Shown here one piece after another: positions 1-7,113 of a stretch of 10,571 nucleotides of DNA. The notes under the pieces are model-generated. The model was not told where the DNA came from and did not search any database. It was given only the letters and a program-made list of their open reading frames with translations. The translations under genes and the position numbers were made by a program. Position 1 is the first letter of the stretch. Every line of letters starts with the position of its first letter. The DNA lies in assembly GCA_018657165.1 (NCBI GenBank), contig JABHXS010000131.1, positions 1-10,571 on the forward strand. The letters are read 5' to 3'. This stretch comes from Nitrosomonadales bacterium. Lineage in GTDB: Bacteria; Pseudomonadota; Gammaproteobacteria; Burkholderiales; Methylophilaceae.

Positions 1-597
1 GAGCAGCCCCAGGACATGAAATATAAAGACCAAGAAACTTTCTTGGAAATAGGGGATAGAAATACTATCAGAGAGTTCTGCACATTAAATACTGGAACTG
101 TTGAAGGAAATAATAAAACAGTTATTGGGGATGATAACTGGATCATGGCTTATGTTCATGTTGCACATGATTGCATTGTAAAAAATAATTCCGTTTTTGC
201 TAATAGTGTTACTTTAGCTGGGCATGTTGAGATTGATGATTATGTAGTTTTGGGAGGATTAACAGCAATTCATCAATTTTGTAAGATTGGGGCACATGTT
301 ATGACAATGGGGGGGACTTTGCTTGCACAAGATGTTCCTCCATATGTGAGGGCTGTAAGTAAGGGTGGGAATGCACTTCCAAATGGAATAAATTCTGAGG
401 GCTTGAAGAGGAGGGGCTTTAGTGCTCAGGCAATTGAGGATATTAAAAAAGGCTATAAAATTATTTACATGAGAAATAATTCTATTGATCAGGCAAAAAA
501 AGAACTTGAAAAGTTAAAAAACTCCTCTCAAGAGGTGGGCCTTTATTTGGATTTCTTTGAAAGATCAAAAAGAGGGCTTATACGCCCACGTGGCTAA
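1..597 (+). CDS. lpxA: LpxA, UDP-N-acetylglucosamine O-acyltransferase (5' end missing)
   Basis: First enzyme of lipid A synthesis in the cytoplasm: it moves a 3-hydroxyacyl chain from ACP to the 3-OH of UDP-GlcNAc. The reading frame is open from base 1, and the first visible codon (Glu in 'EQPQDMKY') aligns with E. coli residue 70, so about 69 residues lie outside the window. The ATG at 16 is internal, not the start. The 198 visible residues carry the rest of the left-handed beta helix and the helical C-terminus. Visible H53, H56, H75 and H91 align with E. coli H122, H125 (catalytic), H144 and H160. 'AQDVPPY' and 'EGLKRRGFS' are family signatures. The ruler residue matching E. coli Gly173 is also Gly (visible residue 104). 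The tail runs three residues past the usual 'RGLIR'. The stop overlaps the probable lpxB start. Identification is very secure. Confidence 0.97.
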   Translation, partial: EQPQDMKYKDQETFLEIGDRNTIREFCTLNTGTVEGNNKTVIGDDNWIMAYVHVAHDCIVKNNSVFANSVTLAGHVEIDDYVVLGGLTAIHQFCKIGAHVMTMGGTLLAQDVPPYVRAVSKGGNALPNGINSEGLKRRGFSAQAIEDIKKGYKIIYMRNNSIDQAKKELEKLKNSSQEVGLYLDFFERSKRGLIRPRG

Positions 598-1720
598 GAT
601 AGCAATTTTAGCAGGCGAGCCGTCGGGCGACCTGATAGCTGGCCAACTTATGGCATACATTAACTCCAAAGTAAAGAATGTCGAGTTTATAGGTGTTGGC
701 GGTCCTTTAATGAAACAACAGGGGTTAAAATCCTTTTTCAATTACTCAAATCTTTCTTTATATGGTGTTTTTCAAGTTATTCCAAATATTCCTAAGTTAA
801 TCTATTTGAGATATAGATTAATTAAGTATTTAAAAATTGAGAAGCCAGATATCTTTTTAGGAGTTGATGCGCCAGACTTCAATTTTTATGTTGAAAAGAA
901 ACTCAAACAAAACAGGATCCCAACCTTTCATTATGTGGCTCCATCGGTATGGGCATGGAGGCCAAACAGGGTTCATAAGATAAAAAAATCTACTGATCAT
1001 ATATTTTCTATTTTTCCACATGAAAAACCTTTGTTTGAAAAAGCAGGAGTGAAAACAACTTTTGTTGGTCATCCGCTAGCAAACAACATTCCATTTAAAT
1101 CAAATACAAATACATATCGTAAGAAATTGAACCTTAATAGTAAGGACCTAGTTGTCGCCCTTTTACCTGGCAGTCGGATGGGTGAGCTGAGGTCGCATAC
1201 AGATATTTTGCTTAAAACAGCAAAAAATTTATTAAAAATATACCCAAAAGCTAAGTTTTTAATTCCTACAAATAACAATAAAAATATGAACTTCATTAGA
1301 AGCCGAATTAAAGTTAGCAAGAGTAAGAATTTAAAGTTGTACAGAGGAAGGGTTTCGGAAATTATAGGTTCTTCAAATATAGCAATAGCTGCTTCAGGAA
1401 CGGCTTCACTAGAGATTGCATTACATAAAAAACCAATGATTGTCATATATAAAGGATCGTGGATTTCATATCTAGGCTGGAAAATTGTGCGTTTAATACC
1501 AAATGTTAGCCTACCGAATATCTTACTTAAAGAAAATATTGTTCCAGAAATGTTGCAACATAAAGCTAAACCATCCTTATTGGCTAAAAAAGCTCACGAA
1601 ATTATTGAAGATAAAAAATATTTAAAAAAAATAGAGTTAAAATTCCAAAAACTTCATAAAGATTTAAATAAAAATACATCAACATTGATTTTTAAAATGA
1701 TTAAACCATATCTTAAATGA
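590..1720 (+). CDS. lpxB: LpxB, lipid-A-disaccharide synthase
   Basis: Peripheral-membrane GT-B glycosyltransferase (family GT19) that condenses UDP-2,3-diacylglucosamine with lipid X to form lipid A disaccharide. I place the start at GTG 590, giving 376 residues (E. coli has 382) and the N-terminus 'MAKIAILAGEPSGD', which fits the family. The frame is also open from TTG 557, which would add 11 unlikely residues. The next in-frame ATG lies beyond the AGEPSGD motif. Signatures seen: AGEPSGD (residues 8-14), GVDAPDFNF (91-99), 'YVAPSVWAWRP', GHPL (160-163), LLPGSRMGE (191-199), SGTASLE (269-275) and VSLPNILL (306-313). It overlaps the lpxA end by 8 bases and the rnhB start by 4, indicating translational coupling. 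A possible SD, AGAGGG (571-576), sits 13 bases before the GTG, partly inside a 4-bp GC hairpin. Confidence 0.95.
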   Translation: MAKIAILAGEPSGDLIAGQLMAYINSKVKNVEFIGVGGPLMKQQGLKSFFNYSNLSLYGVFQVIPNIPKLIYLRYRLIKYLKIEKPDIFLGVDAPDFNFYVEKKLKQNRIPTFHYVAPSVWAWRPNRVHKIKKSTDHIFSIFPHEKPLFEKAGVKTTFVGHPLANNIPFKSNTNTYRKKLNLNSKDLVVALLPGSRMGELRSHTDILLKTAKNLLKIYPKAKFLIPTNNNKNMNFIRSRIKVSKSKNLKLYRGRVSEIIGSSNIAIAASGTASLEIALHKKPMIVIYKGSWISYLGWKIVRLIPNVSLPNILLKENIVPEMLQHKAKPSLLAKKAHEIIEDKKYLKKIELKFQKLHKDLNKNTSTLIFKMIKPYLK

Positions 1721-2295
1721 CAATGATTTGTGGAGTTGATGAAGCAGGTAGAGGGCCTTTGTGTGGTCCTGTTTTCGCATCCGCCGTCATCCTAGATAAA
1801 AGCTTACAAATAAAGGATTTAGATGACTCCAAGAAAATACCCCCAAAAAAAAGAATTGAGATATATGAAGAAATAAAGACTAATGCCTTTGATTATGCTT
1901 TTGCTACTGCAAGCGTGGAGGAAATTGACCAATTAAATATTTTAAATGCTTCATTACTTGCTATGAAAAGGGCAATATTAATGTTAAAAGTAAGGCCTAA
2001 CCAATGTTTTGTTGATGGCCTTTATACTCCTAAGATAGAAGGAGTTAATTTAAAAGCTATTATAAAAGGGGATTCACTGGTACCAGCAATATCTGCAGCA
2101 TCAATTGTTTCAAAAGTTGAGAGGGATAAATACATGGAGTCTTTGCATGCCCTTTATCCTCAATATGAACTCAATACACATAAAGGATATCCCACAAAAA
2201 AACATTTAGCTCTTATTAAGAAATTTGGTATTAATAAAATATATAGAAAAACTTTTAAACCTATTAAGAATTTAATTGATAAGAAAGACGCATAG
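1717..2295 (+). CDS. rnhB: Ribonuclease HII
   Basis: Endonuclease that cuts the RNA strand of RNA/DNA hybrids and starts removal of single ribonucleotides misincorporated in DNA. The protein is 192 residues, close to the E. coli 198. The four metal-binding acidic residues are visible: D8 and E9 in 'GVDEAGRGP', D100 in 'FVDGLY' and D119 in 'IKGDSLVPAISAASIVSKV'. The start ATG overlaps the lpxB stop as ATGA (1717-1720). A second in-frame ATG at 1723 would remove only two residues. lpxA-lpxB-rnhB is a common proteobacterial order. The last 24 bases overlap the 3' end of the oppositely oriented methyltransferase gene, so there is no room for a conventional terminator between them. Confidence 0.96.
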   Translation: MTMICGVDEAGRGPLCGPVFASAVILDKSLQIKDLDDSKKIPPKKRIEIYEEIKTNAFDYAFATASVEEIDQLNILNASLLAMKRAILMLKVRPNQCFVDGLYTPKIEGVNLKAIIKGDSLVPAISAASIVSKVERDKYMESLHALYPQYELNTHKGYPTKKHLALIKKFGINKIYRKTFKPIKNLIDKKDA

Positions 2296-2994
2296 CTTTT
2301 TTGTTAAGTCAGGCATTTTTCTTTCACGCCATTCTTTTATTGATCCATTTAATATTGTTTGATCAATGTCAGTTAAATTAATGGCAATACATAATCTTAA
2401 AGATTCATTATCTATTTTCATGATATCAGCCAATAATTTATTGTTTCGGTAGGGGGTTTCTATAAAAATTTGTGTTTCTTGCTTTTTCTTTATGTTTATT
2501 TGGATATGCTGAAAAAAATTAGCTTTTTTATTTTCTTCAATCGGGGCATAGCCATGAAAACAAAAATTTTGTCCATTAAAGCCTGACGCCATCAAGCTTA
2601 AAATAATTGATGAAGGACCAACCAATGGCACAACTTCGATATTAAATTCATGGGCTTTGGAGACTATAATAGCCCCAGGGTCTGCTACACAAGGGGCTCC
2701 TGAGTCAGATAATAATCCTACATTATTTCCATTAAAGATTGGCTGGAAGTAATCATCTGTAGACTTATATGAGGATTTTTTACTATGCTCCATAATATTT
2801 AAATCTTGTAACCTCTCATCTAAGTTAAGCTTTTTTAAAGCTTGCCTTGCTGTCTTGGGGCTTTCAACAATAAAATCTTTAATTTTCTTTAATTTTTTTT
2901 TATCTACTTCAAGCAGAAAGTCATTATTAAATTTTTGTTCAATTGAAGTTGGTATGAGAAATAATTTTCCATAATTTTTTGAATTTATCACCAA
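2272..2994 (-). CDS. RsmI-like SAM-dependent methyltransferase (tetrapyrrole methylase fold)
   Basis: 240-residue protein of the tetrapyrrole/RsmI methylase superfamily (COG0313 type). Seen: N-terminal strand 'GKLFLIPT' (9-16), the SAM-loop-like 'GLLSDSGAPCVADPG' (93-107), 'VVPLVGPSSIILSLMASGF' (121-139), 'FHGYAP' (146-151) and 'FIETPYRN' (177-184). It resembles the short RsmI paralogue common in betaproteobacteria next to maf more than RsmI itself, which makes the 2'-O-methyl of C1402 in 16S rRNA. The real substrate is unknown to me, so I give no gene symbol. The start is TTG 2994, directly abutting the maf stop with no gap. GGAG (3003-3006, minus strand) lies 8 bases upstream, while a GTG at 2991 is possible but spaced less well. 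No ATG fits. It is the last gene of the minus-strand block and overlaps rnhB tail to tail. Confidence 0.88.
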   Translation of the reverse strand: MVINSKNYGKLFLIPTSIEQKFNNDFLLEVDKKKLKKIKDFIVESPKTARQALKKLNLDERLQDLNIMEHSKKSSYKSTDDYFQPIFNGNNVGLLSDSGAPCVADPGAIIVSKAHEFNIEVVPLVGPSSIILSLMASGFNGQNFCFHGYAPIEENKKANFFQHIQINIKKKQETQIFIETPYRNNKLLADIMKIDNESLRLCIAINLTDIDQTILNGSIKEWRERKMPDLTKKLCVFLIN

Positions 2995-3567
2995 TCAAAC
3001 AACTCCAAATCGTGCAAACATTTTTGATAGCTCGATTAATGGCAATCCTATTACGGCAGTAGGGTCATTACATTGAATCTCTTCTAAAAGGGTTATTCCT
3101 AAACCTTCTGATTTTATACTTCCTACACAGTGTGTCGGGTCTTCTAGTTCAAGATAACGATTTATTTGTTTATCTGAAAGCTTTTTGTAGGTTACTGAGA
3201 ACTTTACTACTTCGTCAACTGAAATTTTTCTTTGCTCATTTTTTAAACATACACCTGAAAAAAAATTTAATGTTTGCCCACTAAGCTCTTTTAGTTGGGA
3301 AAAAGCATTTTTAATACTAAGTGGTTTGTTTGCTTGCTTGTTGTTATATTCAGCAGTTTGGTCTGAGCCGATCACGAATGCTGATGGATGATTCATCGAA
3401 ATAATTTTTGCTTTTTCATTTGATAGCCTTCTTGCTAGATCTTCAAAGGTTTCGTTATGGATTTTAGTTTCATCTATATTTGGCGATATAGATCTAAATT
3501 CGATTGAGAGTCTCTTAAGAAGTTCTTGGCGATATCTTGAAGATGATGCAAGAATTATCTCACTCAT
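2995..3567 (-). CDS. maf: Maf-family nucleotide pyrophosphatase, YceF type
   Basis: House-cleaning nucleoside triphosphate pyrophosphatase. 190 residues, of normal length. Motifs: LASSSRYRQELL (6-17), 'DETKI' (32-36), 'VIGSDQ' (65-70, with the catalytic Asp), a Lys in 'NKPL' (80-83), 'SEGLGI' (153-158) and the C-terminal 'DPTAVIGLPLIEL' (168-180). GSDQ rather than GADT, together with DPTA-IGLPLI, places it with YceF, whose E. coli member hydrolyses 7-methyl-GTP, rather than with the dTTP/UTP-specific YhdE group. That substrate assignment comes from family knowledge. The start is ATG 3567, with no obvious Shine-Dalgarno in the 21-base gap after pycB, so it may rely on read-through translation. 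It abuts the methyltransferase gene, a pair often seen together in betaproteobacteria. Confidence 0.93.
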   Translation of the reverse strand: MSEIILASSSRYRQELLKRLSIEFRSISPNIDETKIHNETFEDLARRLSNEKAKIISMNHPSAFVIGSDQTAEYNNKQANKPLSIKNAFSQLKELSGQTLNFFSGVCLKNEQRKISVDEVVKFSVTYKKLSDKQINRYLELEDPTHCVGSIKSEGLGITLLEEIQCNDPTAVIGLPLIELSKMFARFGVV

Positions 3568-3588
3568 GAAAAAATAAATTCATATGGT

Positions 3589-5436
3589 TTATTGAGGTTT
3601 GATTTCGATTAATGTTTCATTTGGTGAAACACTATCACCGTTGGAAACATGTATTGCAATGACAATACCAGATTTTGAAGCTTGTATTTCATTTTCCATT
3701 TTCATTGCCTCTATAACAATGACGCTGTCGCCAGCACTTACGGTGTCACCCACCTTTACTTTAATATCAATGATTGTTCCGGGCATGGCTGTTGTAATGC
3801 ATCCATCATGAGTAGGGCGGGCATGCTTTGCTGTCTTTGCCGGCTTTCCATCCTCATCACCTCCTATTTCCTTGTTATCTCCACCCTCTACCAAAACTTG
3901 ATCTAACGTTTCAACAAGTACTTCTTCAGATATACCATCAACAGAAACATGAAATGGTCTTTCTATATCTCCTGATTTACCTGAACCCGTTATATTAATA
4001 TGATAGGTTTCACCATGAAGTGTAATATTAAATTCAGAAGGCGCATATCGATTACTTGCATCACCTACCTCACTTTTTACAAGCAATTCTTCAGGTACAA
4101 GTGTGCCAGAATTTCTTTCTTTTAAAAATGAAGTGGCTAAATCTGGAAACATCGCATATGTTAAAAGGTCTTCATCATTTTTTATAATTTCATCTGCTTT
4201 CACTCGGAGATTATTAATTTCAGGTTTAAGTTTGTCAGCAGGACGACATGTTATCGCTTTTTTATCACCAATTGCTTTTGACTTTATTTCCTCATTCACC
4301 TTTCCTGGAGCGGCGCCATATTGACCCAAAAAGTAATTTTTAACTTCATTGGTAACCGTCTTGTATCTTGAGCCAGTGATAACATTTAAAGCTGCTTGCG
4401 TACCCACAATTTGAGATGTAGGTGTAACTAAAGGAGGGAACCCTAAATCCTGTCTAACTAATGGTATTTCTTTTAATACATCATTCATCTTTTCTAGTGC
4501 ATTTTGGTCTTTAAGTTGGTTAGATAGGTTGGATATCATTCCACCAGGAACTTGATTTGACAGAACTCTTGGATCAACTCCTGTAAATTCTGATTCAAAT
4601 TGCCAGTATTTTTTTCGTACCTCTCGAAGATGTTCACTTATTGATTCTATTGCGGCAATATCAATATTTATCTCATAACCCATACTCTGAAGAGCAGCAA
4701 TGATTGATTCTGTAGTGGGGTGACTAGCCCCCTCAGAAAAGCTTGAATTACATGTATCAATTATTGTGGCCCCGGCTTCAACTGCAGCAACTAGGTTCAA
4801 GCTTGCCAATCCAGCGGTTGCATGACTGTGAACATGAATAGGAATATTAATATTCTTAACTAGCTGTGAGACAAGTTCTTTTGTAGATTGCGGTGTAAGA
4901 AGGCCTGCCATATCTTTGATTGCCAAAGTATCACTGCCCATAGATTCTAATTTTTTTGCCATATCAACAAAATATTCATTGTTATGAACTGGGGATGTTG
5001 TATAGCTTATAGTTCCTTCGGCATGTTTTTTATATTTTTTAACAGCATTTATGGATGTTTCGATATTTCTAATATCATTCATCGCATCAAAAACCCTAAA
5101 CACATCCACACCATTATCGACAGATTTTTTTACAAACAGATCAACCACGTCATCTGAGTAATGTCTATATCCGAGTAGGTTCTGACCTCTTAATAGCATT
5201 TGAATGCGACTGTTAGGTAATGCTTTTCTTAGTTTTTGTAATCTTTCCCAGGGGTCCTCTTTAAGGTACCTCACACAGGCATCAAATGTTGCGCCTCCCC
5301 AAGCTTCGATTGACCAAAAATCTAAAGCATCAAGTTTTGAACATATAGGTAGCATATCTTCTGTTCTTAATCTTGTCGCTATATGGCATTGGTGACCATC
5401 TCTTAGGGCGAGCTCTGTAATATTTATTTTTTTCAT
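3589..5436 (-). CDS. pycB: Pyruvate carboxylase subunit B / OadA-type carboxyltransferase with biotin domain
   Basis: 615 residues in three parts. The carboxyltransferase TIM barrel (about 3-270) has metal ligands D13 in 'LRDGHQ' and H203/H205 in 'HVHSHATAG', and the probable carbamylated lysine K174 in 'AIKDMAGLL'. The conserved PYC/OADA domain (about 290-490) contains 'NQVPGGM' and 'VGTQAALNVITG'. A Gly/Asp/Lys-rich linker (about 518-540) leads to a biotinyl domain with K579 in 'EAMKMENE'. It transfers carboxyl from biotin to pyruvate, giving oxaloacetate, or the reverse. Lying 6 bases downstream of a biotin carboxylase gene, and with no OadB or OadG membrane subunits in the window, pyruvate carboxylase is the likelier role than a sodium-pumping decarboxylase (where the symbol would be oadA). 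'GHQCH' replaces the more usual 'GHQSL'. AAGGGA (5448-5453) lies 11 bases before the ATG. Confidence 0.92.
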   Translation of the reverse strand: MKKINITELALRDGHQCHIATRLRTEDMLPICSKLDALDFWSIEAWGGATFDACVRYLKEDPWERLQKLRKALPNSRIQMLLRGQNLLGYRHYSDDVVDLFVKKSVDNGVDVFRVFDAMNDIRNIETSINAVKKYKKHAEGTISYTTSPVHNNEYFVDMAKKLESMGSDTLAIKDMAGLLTPQSTKELVSQLVKNINIPIHVHSHATAGLASLNLVAAVEAGATIIDTCNSSFSEGASHPTTESIIAALQSMGYEINIDIAAIESISEHLREVRKKYWQFESEFTGVDPRVLSNQVPGGMISNLSNQLKDQNALEKMNDVLKEIPLVRQDLGFPPLVTPTSQIVGTQAALNVITGSRYKTVTNEVKNYFLGQYGAAPGKVNEEIKSKAIGDKKAITCRPADKLKPEINNLRVKADEIIKNDEDLLTYAMFPDLATSFLKERNSGTLVPEELLVKSEVGDASNRYAPSEFNITLHGETYHINITGSGKSGDIERPFHVSVDGISEEVLVETLDQVLVEGGDNKEIGGDEDGKPAKTAKHARPTHDGCITTAMPGTIIDIKVKVGDTVSAGDSVIVIEAMKMENEIQASKSGIVIAIHVSNGDSVSPNETLIEIKPQ

Positions 5437-5442
5437 AATTTT

Positions 5443-6861
5443 TTAAATCCCTTCATGAGCTGCAATCGCAGCTCCAATTGCTGCCGCAAGTACAGTTGGC
5501 GGCATTTCCTCATTATAACTAGTAAGTTCAGGGTTTGATTCAACAAAACTTGTGTTGAAGTCAGCTCCAATAAATTTATCATTCTTAAGAATCTCAACAT
5601 AATAAGGGATAGTAGTTTTTACGCCAAACACCCCAATATCTCCAAGCGCCCTAATACCTCGAGCAACGGCATCCTCCCAGTTTAATGCCCATATAATAAG
5701 CTTTGCACACATTGAGTCATAATAAGGGGGAATTATATAACCCGTGTAAATTGAGGCATCAGTCCTTACACCCGGGCCACCAGCTGCATAATATCTCGTT
5801 ATTTTACCAAAAGATGGAACAAATTCTTGTTTTGGGTCTTCCGCATTAATTCTAAATTCAATAGAATAGCCCCTGTGTTGAATTTCTTCTTGTTTGTATC
5901 TTAGATTCAGCCCACTGGCAATTCTAATTTGTTCTTGAACAATATCGACACCTGTAATATTTTCTGTGATCGTATGTTCAACTTGTAGTCTGGTATTCAT
6001 TTCCATGAAATAAAAATTATTTTCACTATCAAGTAGGAATTCTACAGTACCAGCATTTTGATAATTTACGGCCTTAGCTGCACGAACAGCTAAGTCACCA
6101 ATATAGGTTCTTTGTTTTTCATCAAGCTGGGGGGAGGGGGCTATCTCAATTAATTTTTGATTTCTCCGTTGGATTGAACAATCTCGCTCAAACAAGTGAA
6201 TTGCATTATTATCTTGATCAGCTAAAACTTGAACCTCAATATGTTTCGGATGTAATACACATTTTTCAATAAATACCTCAGGGCTACCAAAGGCTTTTGT
6301 TGCTTCTGAAATAACTCTTTCATAATTTGATTCCACTTCTTTTTCATTATCACACCTGCGAATACCTCTCCCCCCACCTCCGTTTGTTGCTTTTATCATT
6401 ACAGGAAAGCCAATATCTTTTGAAATTTTTATTGCTTCGTTAAGGTCTTTTACGTTACCTTCGCTTCCTGGTATCACAGGAACACCGGCTTCAATCATTG
6501 CTTTTCTTGCCTCAATTTTATCACCCATTTTTTGGATGATCTCAGCGCTTGGTCCAATAAAATGTAATCCTCGTTTTTGGCAAATGGCTGCAAAATTAGA
6601 ATTTTCAGATAAAAAACCATAACCAGGATGCACGGCATCACAGCCGGCTGTAACAGCAACATTAGCGATCCAGTGTCCGTTTAAGTATCCGGACAAAGGG
6701 TCAGCTCCAATGAAATATGATTCATCAGCTTTTTTTACGTGTAAGGCATGTCGGTCAGCATTAGTATAAATTGCTACACTTGTAATGCCCATTTCCTTGC
6801 ATGCTCTTATTATTCGAACAGCAATTTCACCACGGTTAGCAATGAGGATTTTTGATATCAA
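5443..6861 (-). CDS. pycA: Pyruvate carboxylase subunit A (biotin carboxylase, AccC-like)
   Basis: 472-residue ATP-grasp enzyme that carboxylates the biotin of its partner with ATP and bicarbonate. The N-terminal 'ILIANRGEIAVRI' and 'HPGYGFLSEN' (78-87) are family signatures. Positions matching E. coli AccC active-site residues are all present: K115, K157, the Gly-rich loop 'GGGGRGIR' (161-168), E199, H207, K236, E274, E287, N289, R291, Q293-V294-E295 and R337. The Ala-rich tail 'AAAIGAAIAAHEGI' is typical of stand-alone PycA proteins rather than AccC. The start is TTG: the next upstream sequence is AAAGGAA (6867-6873) with a 5-base spacer, and the TTG gives the expected short lead 'MISKILIANRGE'. 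It is first in a block with pycB, maf and the RsmI-like gene. A housekeeping AccC cannot be excluded, but pycB 6 bases downstream argues for PycA. Confidence 0.92.
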   Translation of the reverse strand: MISKILIANRGEIAVRIIRACKEMGITSVAIYTNADRHALHVKKADESYFIGADPLSGYLNGHWIANVAVTAGCDAVHPGYGFLSENSNFAAICQKRGLHFIGPSAEIIQKMGDKIEARKAMIEAGVPVIPGSEGNVKDLNEAIKISKDIGFPVMIKATNGGGGRGIRRCDNEKEVESNYERVISEATKAFGSPEVFIEKCVLHPKHIEVQVLADQDNNAIHLFERDCSIQRRNQKLIEIAPSPQLDEKQRTYIGDLAVRAAKAVNYQNAGTVEFLLDSENNFYFMEMNTRLQVEHTITENITGVDIVQEQIRIASGLNLRYKQEEIQHRGYSIEFRINAEDPKQEFVPSFGKITRYYAAGGPGVRTDASIYTGYIIPPYYDSMCAKLIIWALNWEDAVARGIRALGDIGVFGVKTTIPYYVEILKNDKFIGADFNTSFVESNPELTSYNEEMPPTVLAAAIGAAIAAHEGI

Positions 6862-6866
6862 AAAAA

Positions 6867-6873
6867 TTCCTTT
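6867..6873 (-). promoter_or_regulatory. Ribosome binding site of pycA, supports a TTG start
   Basis: AAAGGAA on the minus strand ends 5 bases before the TTG at 6861. No ATG or GTG in frame nearby gives the conserved N-terminus, so this site decides the start. Confidence 0.7.
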
Positions 6874-6935
6874 GACTCTAGATTTTAAAAAAACTTTACA
6901 AACTTCAATCTTGAATATTGTAATCTCAGCAGCAG

Positions 6936-6944
6936 ATTATAACA
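6936..6944 (-). promoter_or_regulatory. Extended -10 promoter for pycA-pycB-maf-methyltransferase
   Basis: The minus strand reads TGTTATAAT: a perfect TATAAT (6941 to 6936) preceded by a TGn extension. No good -35 is present at 16-18 bases (the best candidates are A-rich), which is usual for extended -10 promoters. Transcription would start near 6929 and leave an untranslated leader of about 67 bases before the TTG. This is the only strong promoter-like site upstream of the four-gene block. Confidence 0.5.
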
Positions 6945-6978
6945 TGTTGGAAATAATCTTTTGTTACCCAAGTTTAGG

Positions 6979-6998
6979 TATTATTAAATTTAATAGTA
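6979..6998. promoter_or_regulatory. 20-base AT-rich palindrome between divergent promoters, candidate operator
   Basis: Bases 6982-6995 (TATTAAATTTAATA) are a perfect 14-base palindrome. It extends to 20 bases with a single mismatched pair at 6981/6996. It sits about 50-70 bases upstream of both predicted transcription starts, where an activator or shared regulator could bind. Because the local sequence is very AT-rich, chance symmetry is possible. I do not recognise the regulator. Confidence 0.35.
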
Positions 6999-7019
6999 AT
7001 TTAAGCTCTTTAAAATCTC

Positions 7020-7048
7020 TTAAATAAATAATAGATTTATGATAAAAT
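7020..7048 (+). promoter_or_regulatory. Putative promoter of the rpmF-plsX-fab operon
   Basis: TAAAAT (7043-7048, five of six matches to the -10 consensus) lies 17 bases downstream of TTAAAT (7020-7025, three of six matches to -35). Transcription would begin near 7055 and give a leader of about 88 bases. The -35 is weak and the region AT-rich, so other placements are possible, but a promoter is expected here because the upstream gene is divergent. Confidence 0.35.
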
Positions 7049-7065
7049 CTCGTGCTATTAATGTG

Positions 7066-7113
7066 TTAAAGCTTTGTTTTACAAATACTAAGATAAAACG
7101 TCAATAGCTTTAA
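7066..7113 (+). promoter_or_regulatory. Predicted stem-loop in the rpmF leader
   Basis: The outer stem is TTAAAGCT (7066-7073) with AGCTTTAA (7106-7113), a perfect 8-bp match. Inside it, GTTTTA (7076-7081) pairs with TAAAAC (7094-7099), leaving a 12-base loop and a small asymmetric internal loop. The structure ends 19 bases before the AGGAG ribosome site, which stays free. It could stabilise the mRNA or serve as a control or processing site. Function is not known. Confidence 0.4.

Noticed and set aside
522..536. CCTCTCAAGAGG inverted repeat near the end of lpxA
   Set aside because: Short, almost no loop, and within conserved coding sequence; no sign of function.
1069..1446. 125-codon hydrophobic ORF on the minus strand within lpxB
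   Set aside because: Lies wholly opposite conserved lpxB motifs, has no promoter or ribosome site, and its hydrophobicity is what antisense of Lys/Asn-rich coding produces.
2281..2302. Possible terminator hairpin AAGAAAG/CTTTTTT at the end of rnhB
   Set aside because: The stem is almost all A-T with one G-T pair and the T run is part of the stem, too weak to call as a terminator.
3599..4324. Several 70-75 codon plus-strand ORFs opposite pycB
   Set aside because: Low-complexity shadows of the biotin and linker domains with no recognisable protein features.
6128..6380. G- and C-rich runs inside pycA (near 6129-6140 and 6365-6380)
   Set aside because: They encode the conserved 'APSP' and 'GGGGRG' motifs of biotin carboxylase, so protein constraint explains them.
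6785..7027. Plus-strand 80-codon ORF running from inside pycA into the intergenic region, ending '...NLSSLKSLK', faintly like the end of DUF177 proteins
   Set aside because: Most of it is antisense to the pycA start, it has no DUF177 core, and its end is 116 bases before rpmF with a promoter in between. The tail likeness is probably chance.
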